This document shows positions 17,976-24,825 of a stretch of DNA of 64,000 nucleotides, piece after piece. Made by a program: the position numbers and the translations under genes. Positions within the stretch are counted from its first letter, which is position 1, and every line of letters starts with the position of its first letter. Source of the stretch: Tepidamorphus sp. (GTDB lineage Bacteria > Pseudomonadota > Alphaproteobacteria > Rhizobiales > Tepidamorphaceae); the NCBI GenBank assembly GCA_028280885.1, contig JANQKY010000016.1, positions 1 through 64,000 on the forward strand, read 5' to 3'. The notes under the pieces are model-generated. The model was not told where the DNA came from, did no database searches, and saw nothing but the letters and a program-made list of their open reading frames with translations.

Positions 17976-18000
17976 GCGGCGATCAGGGAGAAAACGGAAA

Positions 18001-19596
18001 ATGTCAGCTGCTGTTCAAACTCTGGACATCTCGCCGGTCGGCCGCGTCGAAGGCGATCTGGATGTCCGCGTCGACATCACCGACGGTGTCGTCACCAATG
18101 CCTGGACCAATGCGGAGATGTTCCGCGGCTTCGAGGTGATCCTGAAGGACAAGGACCCGCAGGCCGGTCTGGTCGTCACGCCGCGCGCCTGCGGCATCTG
18201 CGGGGCCTCGCACCTGACCTGCGCGGCCTGGGCGCTCGACACCGCCTGGGGCACCACGGTGCCGCGCAACGCCATCCTGGCGCGCAATCTCGGCCAGATC
18301 GTCGAATCGCTCCAGTCGCTGCCGCGCCATCACTACGGCCTGTTCATGATCGACTTCACGAACAGCAACTATAGCGGCTCGGGCTTCTTCGAGGAGGCGG
18401 TCAAGCGTTATTCGCCCTTCACCGGCACCTCCTATGAGGCCGGCGTGACGATTTCGGGCCGCCCGGTCGAGATCTACGCGTTGCTCGGCGGCCAGTGGCC
18501 GCACAGCTCCTACATGGTGCCCGGCGGCGTCATGTGCGCGCCGACGCTCACCGACGTGACGCGCGCCTGGTCGATCCTCGAGCATTTCCGCCGCAACTGG
18601 ATCGAGCCGCTGTGGCTTGGCTGTTCGATGGAGCGCTACGAGGAGATCCAGACGCTTGACGATTTCGAGGCCTGGCTCGACGAGCGTCCGGAGCACGCCA
18701 ATTCCGATCTCGGCCTCTACTGGCGGATGGCCAGGGACATCGGCCTCGACCAATACGGCAAGGGCCACGGCAAGTACGTCACCTGGGGCTACCTGCCGCA
18801 TGAGGACAAATACCAGCAGCCGACGATCGCCGGCCGCAACGAGGCCGTCATCATGAAGTCGGGCGTCTATGACGGCGCGACCGACAGCTTCAAGCCGATG
18901 GACCAGATCCATGCGCGCGAGGACATGGTGCACGCCTGGTATGACGAGGGCGACGGCATCCATCCCTTCGACCGGGTCACCAACCCGGTGCAGAAGAACG
19001 ATATCGATCCGGACGGGAAATATTCCTGGTGCACCGCCGTGCGCCATGCGGAAAACGGCCGCCTGGAGGCCGGCCCGCTTGCGAGGCGGCTGGTGGCGGC
19101 CGGGCCTGGTGCCGACTTTCAGCACGCCGACGGTCTTGTCTACGACATGTACAAGAAGATGGGCGGCGCCTCGATCATGCTGCGCCATTTCGCCCGCATG
19201 CACGAATTGTGCATCCTCTATCGCGAGGCCGAGCGGATCCTGCGGGAATTCCGCCTCAACGACGAATGGTACATCAAGCCGACCGAGCGGGACGGCCGCG
19301 GCTGGGGGGCAACGGAAGCGATCCGCGGGGCGCTGTGCCACTGGATCGACGTGGAGGGCGGCAAGATCAAGAACTATCAGATCATCGCGCCGACCACCTG
19401 GAATGTCGGCCCCCGCGCCTCCGATGGCGAACGCGGCCCCATCGAGGAAGCGCTGATCGGCACGCCGATCGCCAACAGCGCCGACCCGGTCGAGGTCGGC
19501 CATGTCTGCCGGTCCTATGACAGCTGCCTCGTCTGCACGGTTCACGCGCATGACGGCAAGACGGGAGAGGAATTGGCCCGGTTCCGCACGGCCTAG
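18001..19596 (+). CDS. hucL: Group 2a [NiFe]-hydrogenase large subunit (HucL-like)
   Basis: This is the catalytic subunit that splits H2 at a Ni-Fe(CN)2CO centre. The nickel ligands are in L1 (RACGICGASH, C64 and C67) and L2 (DSCLVCTVH, C509 and C512). L2 has Ser where most [NiFe] enzymes have Pro (DPC). The 16 residues after His 515 are the C-terminal extension removed by the endopeptidase encoded at 20397. The N-terminal SPVGRVEGDLDV motif is typical of the family. No membrane segment or signal is present. Group 2a enzymes in mycobacteria oxidise H2 down to atmospheric levels; affinity cannot be judged from sequence. Confidence 0.93.
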   Translation: MSAAVQTLDISPVGRVEGDLDVRVDITDGVVTNAWTNAEMFRGFEVILKDKDPQAGLVVTPRACGICGASHLTCAAWALDTAWGTTVPRNAILARNLGQIVESLQSLPRHHYGLFMIDFTNSNYSGSGFFEEAVKRYSPFTGTSYEAGVTISGRPVEIYALLGGQWPHSSYMVPGGVMCAPTLTDVTRAWSILEHFRRNWIEPLWLGCSMERYEEIQTLDDFEAWLDERPEHANSDLGLYWRMARDIGLDQYGKGHGKYVTWGYLPHEDKYQQPTIAGRNEAVIMKSGVYDGATDSFKPMDQIHAREDMVHAWYDEGDGIHPFDRVTNPVQKNDIDPDGKYSWCTAVRHAENGRLEAGPLARRLVAAGPGADFQHADGLVYDMYKKMGGASIMLRHFARMHELCILYREAERILREFRLNDEWYIKPTERDGRGWGATEAIRGALCHWIDVEGGKIKNYQIIAPTTWNVGPRASDGERGPIEEALIGTPIANSADPVEVGHVCRSYDSCLVCTVHAHDGKTGEELARFRTA

Positions 19597-19676
19597 TACG
19601 ATCGACGGAAAGCCTGATCCGCCGGGGCCGCCGAATGGTCCCGGCGTATAACAACAAACGATTGGGAGAGGGTGCG

Positions 19677-20063
19677 ATGGATTCGCGCGTCGAAGGCCTG
19701 TCCGTCGCGGCCGAGGCGGAGATGTATCGGAAGCGCTACGGGACGACACCGGCCGAAGCCGATCATTCCACGCTTATCCGGATGATCGAGGATCTGCTGA
19801 ACGAAGGGCTTGAGACCCAGGTCGATCCGTTCCCCGAAACGGATCGGGAATTCTCGGCGATCCTGGACGAGTTGCGCGGCCTGCCGGCCGATGCGCTGCG
19901 CGAGAAGCTGGTCATCTCGGGCTGGCTCCTGAAGCCGCACGGGCCCGACGAGATGCGCTGCCAGGAATGCATGTATTTCCTGGTGCACAGGCGGTGGTGC
20001 GATCTTCCGGAGCTGAACCTGCCGGCGGAGCCGGAATGGTGGTGCCGCCTGTGGCGGATCTGA
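19677..20063 (+). CDS. HiPIP-like four-cysteine protein, copy 1
   Basis: A cytoplasmic 128-residue protein. The ATG at 19677 has a GGGAGAGGG ribosome site; a start at 19635 lacks one. The N-terminal 90 residues are helical and acidic. The C-terminus carries C-x2-C-x9-C-x14-C-x2-W (CQECMYFL, RRWCDLPE, EWWCRLWRI). The spacing and the W-C-x-x-W ending resemble high-potential iron-sulfur proteins, though without their export signal. Zinc binding is the alternative. It lies directly after the large subunit and before a paralogue with the same motif, so a role as an electron acceptor or assembly factor for the hydrogenase is plausible. Confidence 0.7.
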   Translation: MDSRVEGLSVAAEAEMYRKRYGTTPAEADHSTLIRMIEDLLNEGLETQVDPFPETDREFSAILDELRGLPADALREKLVISGWLLKPHGPDEMRCQECMYFLVHRRWCDLPELNLPAEPEWWCRLWRI

Positions 20064-20085
20064 TCGGCCGCACAGGGAGGAGAAA

Positions 20086-20418
20086 TTGACGGACAGAAAC
20101 TCAAGCCCGCAGGACGATGCGCTGCGGCAGAAGATTTCGGGGCTCTTGTCCGGTGGCCTTGAAACCGAGGCCTGGCCGCGGGCGGAAACCTCCGAGATGG
20201 TCAACGAGATCGTCGGCCGTCTCCACACCGATGCCGGCGATGACCTTGAGAAGAAACTGGTGATCGGTGGCTTCACCGATCATCCGATCGAAGCCGACGA
20301 GATCGAGCAGCCCTGCGAGACCTGCATGTATTACCTCGTCCATCGCCGGTTCTGCGAACTGCCCGAATTCATGCTGCCGGTCGAGCCGAACTGGTCGTGC
20401 AGGCTGTGGCGGATCTGA
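20086..20418 (+). CDS. HiPIP-like four-cysteine protein, copy 2
   Basis: A 110-residue paralogue of the preceding gene. It starts at TTG 20086 behind GGGAGGAG. Its C-terminus has the identical cysteine spacing C-x2-C-x9-C-x14-C-x2-W (CETCMYYL, RRFCELPE, NWSCRLWRI). The block MY-x-LVHRR-x-C-x-LPE is shared almost residue for residue, while the N-terminal parts differ, so the cysteine module is under stronger constraint. It overlaps the start of the protease gene by 22 bp. Two non-identical copies side by side suggest either a heterodimer or two successive relays. Confidence 0.7.
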   Translation: MTDRNSSPQDDALRQKISGLLSGGLETEAWPRAETSEMVNEIVGRLHTDAGDDLEKKLVIGGFTDHPIEADEIEQPCETCMYYLVHRRFCELPEFMLPVEPNWSCRLWRI

Positions 20419-20921
20419 GCGCGACGACCGCGATCATCGGCTGCGGCAACGCCAACCGGAGCGATGACGGGGTCGGTTCCTATGTCATCGGTCTCTTGCG
20501 GGACCGGCGGCTTGGCGACGATGTCGCGCTGTTCGATGGCGGCACCGACGGGATGGGGGTGATGTATCGCGCCCGCGGCGTTGCCCGGCTGATCATTGTC
20601 GATGCGCGCGTTCCCTCCGGCACGCCCGGCGCGATCTACGAGGTGCCGGGCGCAGCCCTCGAAGCACCGCCGCCGCAAAGTCTGAACCTGCACGATTTCC
20701 GCTGGGACCATGCCCTCCATGCCGGCCGCCGGATCTATGGCGATGCCTTTCCGCAAGACGTTTCCGTCTTTCTAATCGAGGCTGAAGATCTCTCGCTCGG
20801 CCTTGAGATCAGCGAGCGGGTCGTCGAGGCCGGCCGGCGCGTCGCGGACCGGATCGTCGACCTGGTCGGGCAGAACCGGGCCGATTGCGGGGAGGGGGTG
20901 GCATTGGGTGCCGACCGGTGA
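20397..20921 (+). CDS. Hydrogenase maturation endopeptidase (HybD/HyaD/HupD family)
   Basis: After nickel insertion this protease clips the C-terminal tail from the large subunit, probably after His 515. It shows the family fold motifs: IIGCGNANRSDDGVG near the N-terminus (nickel-sensing acidic site), VDARVPSG in the middle and a late histidine in LNLHDF. The length of 174 aa is usual. The start is GTG 20397 (or GTG 20406), overlapping the upstream gene, and its stop overlaps the GTG of the next gene, so translation is coupled. Confidence 0.85.
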   Translation: MQAVADLSATTAIIGCGNANRSDDGVGSYVIGLLRDRRLGDDVALFDGGTDGMGVMYRARGVARLIIVDARVPSGTPGAIYEVPGAALEAPPPQSLNLHDFRWDHALHAGRRIYGDAFPQDVSVFLIEAEDLSLGLEISERVVEAGRRVADRIVDLVGQNRADCGEGVALGADR

Positions 20922-21223
20922 CCGCCCGCATCACCGTCCGCAACGGCTCCGTCTATCTCGACCGCCAGACGGTCGACCGCTACTTCCCCGGCATCGACGC
21001 GGTGGTCATCCTGATCCGTGGTGGCGAGTTGCAGATCCTGCCGGTCCACCGGATGGCGGCCGGCGGCTGTCTTCTCAAGATCCGCAACGCCGCCGGCGAC
21101 CGGGTGGCGAGTGCCGCCGACGTCTTTCTGGAACATGGGTTGCAGGAATGGACGGCGATCGATCTGGAGGCCGCCTGGTCGCGCGATCTGGGCGCCCTGA
21201 CCGCGAACGTATCTGTAAATTAA
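20918..21223 (+). CDS. Conserved hydrogenase-locus hypothetical protein
   Basis: A 101-residue protein that starts at a GTG overlapping the protease stop (GTGA). It is rich in beta strand (ITVRNGSVYLDRQTVDRYFPG, AVVILIRGGELQILPV) and has no cysteine motif except a lone GGC. I do not recognise a family; the coupling suggests a maturation or assembly helper. Its stop codon is embedded in an AT-rich palindrome. Confidence 0.6.
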   Translation: MTARITVRNGSVYLDRQTVDRYFPGIDAVVILIRGGELQILPVHRMAAGGCLLKIRNAAGDRVASAADVFLEHGLQEWTAIDLEAAWSRDLGALTANVSVN

Positions 21224-21230
21224 GTTTACA
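21214..21230. promoter_or_regulatory. AT-rich palindrome TGTAAA-ttaag-TTTACA
   Basis: A perfect 6-bp inverted repeat straddles the stop codon of the 20918 gene. The 108-bp gap that follows is the largest inside the hydrogenase operon and also holds GGCGC-N6-GCGCC (about 21294-21309) and another TGCAAAT half-site (about 21280). It could be an internal promoter/operator or a processing point. Confidence 0.35.
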
Positions 21231-21331
21231 ATACGAAAAATAACTAGACATCGTTCCGCAAACAAGCTTTCCTACCTGCAAATAAGATTACAGGCGCCAG
21301 CAAGCGCCGGGCCTATGCAGGAGGAGACGTC

Positions 21332-22324
21332 ATGGTGGCGCGCAGCCGCACCGACGATCAGGTCAACGCAGCGCTGAAAATGGTCGCCGAGGCCGATGCG
21401 CCGGCCGGCGACAAGGCCGAGATGCTCATGGAAATCGCCATGGGCCTGCAGCAGAAGCCGAAGACCGCCGACGACCTGCACGCCGCCGTCTCCCTGTATC
21501 GGCAAGCGCTCGACCTCATCGGGACGCCAGACGCTCTGCTTCGCGCCCGCATCCAGGGTCGCCTGGCGACCGCGCTGATGGTCGTGCCGGCGGAGGACGT
21601 CCGCTATCTCGAAGAGGCGCGCGACGTGCTGGAAGGGGCGCTCGAAACGCTCGGGTCCGACGGGCTTCAGGCTGAAATCGCCGAAGCGGAGATGAATCTC
21701 GGGCTCGTCCTGCAAAATCTCGCGAGCGCCGGCCGGGCGCAGATCAAGGATGCGATTGCGGCCTATCAGCGGGCGCTCAGGGTGTTCGACAAGGCAGGCC
21801 ACCCGGCCGAGTTCGCGATCCTGCAGAACAATCTCGCCACCGCCTTCCTGTCCATTCCCTTCACCGACACCGCGGGAAAGATGCGCGAGGCGCTCGCCGT
21901 GCAGGCCTTCGAGGAGGGACTGAAGGCGGTCACGCTGATCGACCACCCGAGCGAATACGCGATGCTGCAGAACAATCTCGGCAACGCCCTGCAATATGCC
22001 TCGACCAGCCACCGCGTCGAGAACGGGTTCAGGGCGCTGCAGGCCTATGACGAGGCGCTGAAGGTGCGCACCAGCCGCGACACGCCCGGCGAATACGCCA
22101 ATACGATCGCCAACAAGGCGAACTGTCTGGCGAACCTCCCCGACGATCCCGCCGCGCCGGAGGCCGGCAATGCGGCAAACATCGCCGCCGCGCGTGCTCT
22201 CTACACCGAGGCGCTCGGCATCTTTCAGATGACCGGCGAGGCCGCGAAGGCCGAGACGGTCCTGGAGGCGATCGCCGAACTCTCGCAGCCTCTGTCTGCC
22301 CCGTCACAACCCGCCATTCACTGA
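21332..22324 (+). CDS. TPR-repeat protein of the hydrogenase operon
   Basis: A 330-residue, wholly helical protein with tandem tetratricopeptide-type motifs (IQGRLATALMVVP, ILQNNLATAFLSIP, MLQNNLGNALQY). It has a strong AGGAGGAG ribosome site and no signal peptide. Protein-protein docking is the likely role, for example holding hydrogenase and relay proteins together. A TPR gene near a Rieske-type gene is also recalled for Huc-type loci in mycobacteria, but I cannot verify the alignment here. Confidence 0.75.
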   Translation: MVARSRTDDQVNAALKMVAEADAPAGDKAEMLMEIAMGLQQKPKTADDLHAAVSLYRQALDLIGTPDALLRARIQGRLATALMVVPAEDVRYLEEARDVLEGALETLGSDGLQAEIAEAEMNLGLVLQNLASAGRAQIKDAIAAYQRALRVFDKAGHPAEFAILQNNLATAFLSIPFTDTAGKMREALAVQAFEEGLKAVTLIDHPSEYAMLQNNLGNALQYASTSHRVENGFRALQAYDEALKVRTSRDTPGEYANTIANKANCLANLPDDPAAPEAGNAANIAAARALYTEALGIFQMTGEAAKAETVLEAIAELSQPLSAPSQPAIH

Positions 22325-22337
22325 TCAGGAGACTTCC

Positions 22338-22532
22338 ATGGAGCCACTACTCTTCGTTCTAGCCCTCGTTCTCGGCCTCGCCGCGTCGCTCGGGGCCGGC
22401 GCCCTGTCGGGACTGCGGATCGGCGGGGAGGCCCTGGGCGCTGAACTGGCCGCCTATATGGGCGGGTTCTACGGGTTGTTGTCGGGCAGCGTCGCCGTCG
22501 TGATCGGCCTCGTCGTCCTGGCCGTGATCTGA
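22338..22532 (+). CDS. Tiny two-helix membrane protein
   Basis: A 64-residue protein with two predicted membrane helices (LLFVLALVLGLAASLGAGAL and LLSGSVAVVIGLVVLAVI) joined by a short loop with one acidic residue. The start follows AGGAGAC by a few bases. As the rest of the complex is soluble, this and the next gene are the best candidates for a membrane anchor or quinone-facing element. Confidence 0.6.
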   Translation: MEPLLFVLALVLGLAASLGAGALSGLRIGGEALGAELAAYMGGFYGLLSGSVAVVIGLVVLAVI

Positions 22533-22542
22533 GGAGACACCG

Positions 22543-22764
22543 ATGCTCGCAATGGCATTGAATTCAGCCAAGCTGTTCTTCACCGGAAAGCTCTTTCAGG
22601 ACACCGCCAAGGTGATGCGGCAACTGGCGCTCGGGATCGTCGCCGGCGCGGTCGCGATCATCGTCGTCGGCCTGTTCGCGCCGGCCTGGATCGCCGCGAT
22701 CGTCGGCGGCGCGGTCGCCGGTTTCCTGCAGCCGGTCCTGTTCAAGGACCTGAAATACGCGTGA
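22543..22764 (+). CDS. Tiny membrane protein, second of pair
   Basis: A 73-residue protein starting 10 bp after the previous stop, behind GAGGAGA. An amphipathic N-terminal segment (NSAKLFFTGKLFQDTAKVM) is followed by two hydrophobic stretches (GIVAGAVAIIVVGLF, WIAAIVGGAVAGFL) and a basic tail. No family is recognised. It is translated together with its neighbour and the NifU-Rieske gene, which starts 4 bp after its stop. Confidence 0.6.
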   Translation: MLAMALNSAKLFFTGKLFQDTAKVMRQLALGIVAGAVAIIVVGLFAPAWIAAIVGGAVAGFLQPVLFKDLKYA

Positions 22765-22768
22765 CCCG

Positions 22769-23644
22769 ATGCCGAACGGAAGCCCCAGATCGCTAGGCGA
22801 ACCGGAAGAGCCTTCACTGGACATGCTTCTGCGCGACCTGTCGGCGCTCGAGGAGTTGTCCGCGACCTGGGGCGAGGCCGAGCAAAACGGCGCGCAGGCC
22901 CGCGCCGAGGCGGTCGACGCGCTGAACGCGGAAGCGTTCCGCAGGCTGATCCGGTCGCTGCGCGATGTTCCCGGCATGAGCGCGGCCCTGCGCGCGGCAG
23001 CGGGAGACGAGATCGTCTATGCGGTTCTCAGGCGGCACGGGATCCTCAAGGCGTCGCTGTTCGAACGCGTCAACGCCGCGCTCGACAGCGTCCGGCCGAT
23101 GCTGGCAAGCCATGGCGGCGACGCGGAACTGGTCGCGGTCGAGGCGGGCCGGGCCGAGGTGCGGTTTCTCGGCGCCTGCGATGGCTGCCCGGCTTCGGCG
23201 CTGACCTTCTATGCCGGCGTCAAGAAGGCGATCCAGGCGCAGGTGCCGGAGATCACCGAAATCAAGCAGGCCAAGGGCCTGGGCGGCGGAGCGGGCACGA
23301 CGCATTTCGTCTCGCCCTTCGCCGCCTACAAGACGGACGGATGGACGGTCGCCGCGGATCTGGCCGACCTTGCCGACGGGGCGACGCGGATCGAGGACAT
23401 CGAGGGTCGGTCGGTGCTGCTGTCGCGTTTCGGCGACCGGGTCACCTGTTTCGCCAATTCCTGCGCCCATATGGGCATGGCGATGGATGGCGGCGAGATC
23501 GCCGGCGGCCTGATCACCTGCCCCTATCACGGCTTCCAGTATTCGCTGGAGACCGGCGAATGCCTGACGGCGCCGGAGGTTCAGCTACAGCCGCATGGCG
23601 TGCGCGTCGTCGGCGATAAGGTCGAAGTGCGGCTGACGGAATGA
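22769..23644 (+). CDS. NifU-Rieske fusion protein (HucE-like electron relay)
   Basis: A 291-residue soluble protein with three parts: a helical region (1-95), a NifU C-terminal domain with the cluster motif CDGC (C137, C140), and a Rieske ferredoxin domain with CAH (C232, H234) and CPYH (C251, H254). The NifU-type site would bind a [4Fe-4S] cluster between two subunits and the Rieske site a [2Fe-2S] cluster. Fusions of this kind accompany group 2a hydrogenases and are proposed to carry electrons from the enzyme to the respiratory chain. Its stop overlaps the NHL gene start (ATGA). Confidence 0.85.
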   Translation: MPNGSPRSLGEPEEPSLDMLLRDLSALEELSATWGEAEQNGAQARAEAVDALNAEAFRRLIRSLRDVPGMSAALRAAAGDEIVYAVLRRHGILKASLFERVNAALDSVRPMLASHGGDAELVAVEAGRAEVRFLGACDGCPASALTFYAGVKKAIQAQVPEITEIKQAKGLGGGAGTTHFVSPFAAYKTDGWTVAADLADLADGATRIEDIEGRSVLLSRFGDRVTCFANSCAHMGMAMDGGEIAGGLITCPYHGFQYSLETGECLTAPEVQLQPHGVRVVGDKVEVRLTE

Positions 23645-24825
23645 AGATCAGCCTCGCCCCCTCGTTCCAGCCGATCAAGGCGCCGGGCACGGTCCGGACG
23701 GGGGCGCCGCTGCTTGATCCGGCCGGGCCGGCGGCGGTGCTCGGCTGGCGGGCGGGCGATCTCGCCGCCCCGCTTCAGCCGGCGGCCTCGACGCTGTTCG
23801 GCCCGCGCGGCGTCTGCCTGCATCCGGACGGGACCCTGTGGGTCGCCGATACCGGTCATCACCGGCTGCTCGGCTGGCGTGGCGTTCCGGAAGACGACAA
23901 TGTCCCCGCCGATATCCTGATCGGCCAGCCCGATTTCGGCCACGAGGGGCGCAACGCCAAGGCGGAGCCGGCCGCGAACACGCTCAACGTGCCGACCGGT
24001 GTCGCCGCCTGGGGCGCCGGTCTGGCGGTTGCCGATGCCTGGAACCATCGCGTCCTCTTGTGGCGGAGGGTGCCGACACGGTCCGGCGAGCCCGCCGATA
24101 TCATTCTCGGCCAGGATCGCGCCGACGATACGCAAGCCAATCGCGGCGCCGATCACCCGACGGCTGCGACGCTGCACTGGCCCTATGGCGTATCGGCGAT
24201 CGGCGGCCGGTTGATCGTCTGCGATACCGGAAACCGGCGCGTCCTGGTCTGGAACGATCCCGCCGAAACCGGTGCGCCGGCGGATCTGGTGCTCGGCCAG
24301 GCGGATTTCACCACCCGTGACGAAAACCGCGGCGGGGCGGTCGGAGCCGGCTCGATGCGCTGGCCCCATATGGCAGCGGACTGGCAGGGCCGGCTGGCGG
24401 TCGCCGATGCCGGCAACAACCGCGTCATGCTCTGGAAGCGCGTTCCGGACCACGACGGCGCGCCCTGCGATGCCGTGCTCGGCCAGCGTGGCATGGGCGA
24501 CTGCGACCACAATCTCGCGGACTATTATCCGTGTGCCGCCGCGCTGAACATGCCTTACGCCGCCTGTGCTGCCGGCGAGACGCTGATCGTCGCCGATACG
24601 GCGAATTCGCGCCTGCTCGGCTGGGCGGACGCTGCGACCAGCGCCGATGCGGCCTGTCTCACCGGACAGCCCGATTTCTCCGCGAAGGGCGACAACCGCT
24701 GGGGGTTCCCTGAGCGCGATACGCTGTGCTGGCCGTATGGCCTGTCGGTCCGCGACCGTCTCGTGGCGGTCGCCGACAGCGGCAACAACCGGGTGCTGTT
24801 GTGGAGGTGCGCCGATGGCCGGTGA
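23641..24825 (+). CDS. NHL-repeat beta-propeller protein
   Basis: A 394-residue protein with about six NHL-type repeats. Each has a core like VADAGNNRVMLWKRVP followed by a LGQ-x-D/G turn; examples are VADTGHHRLLGW, VADAWNHRVLLW, CDTGNRRVLVW, VADTANSRLLGW and VADSGNNRVLLW. There is no signal peptide, so it is a cytoplasmic propeller, presumably a scaffold for the hydrogenase complex. It is translationally coupled to the genes on both sides and overlaps the hypF start. Confidence 0.82.
   Translation: MKISLAPSFQPIKAPGTVRTGAPLLDPAGPAAVLGWRAGDLAAPLQPAASTLFGPRGVCLHPDGTLWVADTGHHRLLGWRGVPEDDNVPADILIGQPDFGHEGRNAKAEPAANTLNVPTGVAAWGAGLAVADAWNHRVLLWRRVPTRSGEPADIILGQDRADDTQANRGADHPTAATLHWPYGVSAIGGRLIVCDTGNRRVLVWNDPAETGAPADLVLGQADFTTRDENRGGAVGAGSMRWPHMAADWQGRLAVADAGNNRVMLWKRVPDHDGAPCDAVLGQRGMGDCDHNLADYYPCAAALNMPYAACAAGETLIVADTANSRLLGWADAATSADAACLTGQPDFSAKGDNRWGFPERDTLCWPYGLSVRDRLVAVADSGNNRVLLWRCADGR

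Noticed and set aside
17013..19596. Assignment to group 1h or group 1d hydrogenase
   Set aside because: There is no Tat signal or cytochrome b partner, and the small-subunit motifs with the NifU-Rieske and NHL neighbours fit group 2a.
24647..24814. Longer HypF reading frame beginning inside the NHL gene
   Set aside because: HypF begins with its acylphosphatase domain right after ATG 24815; the extra residues are the NHL gene read in another frame.
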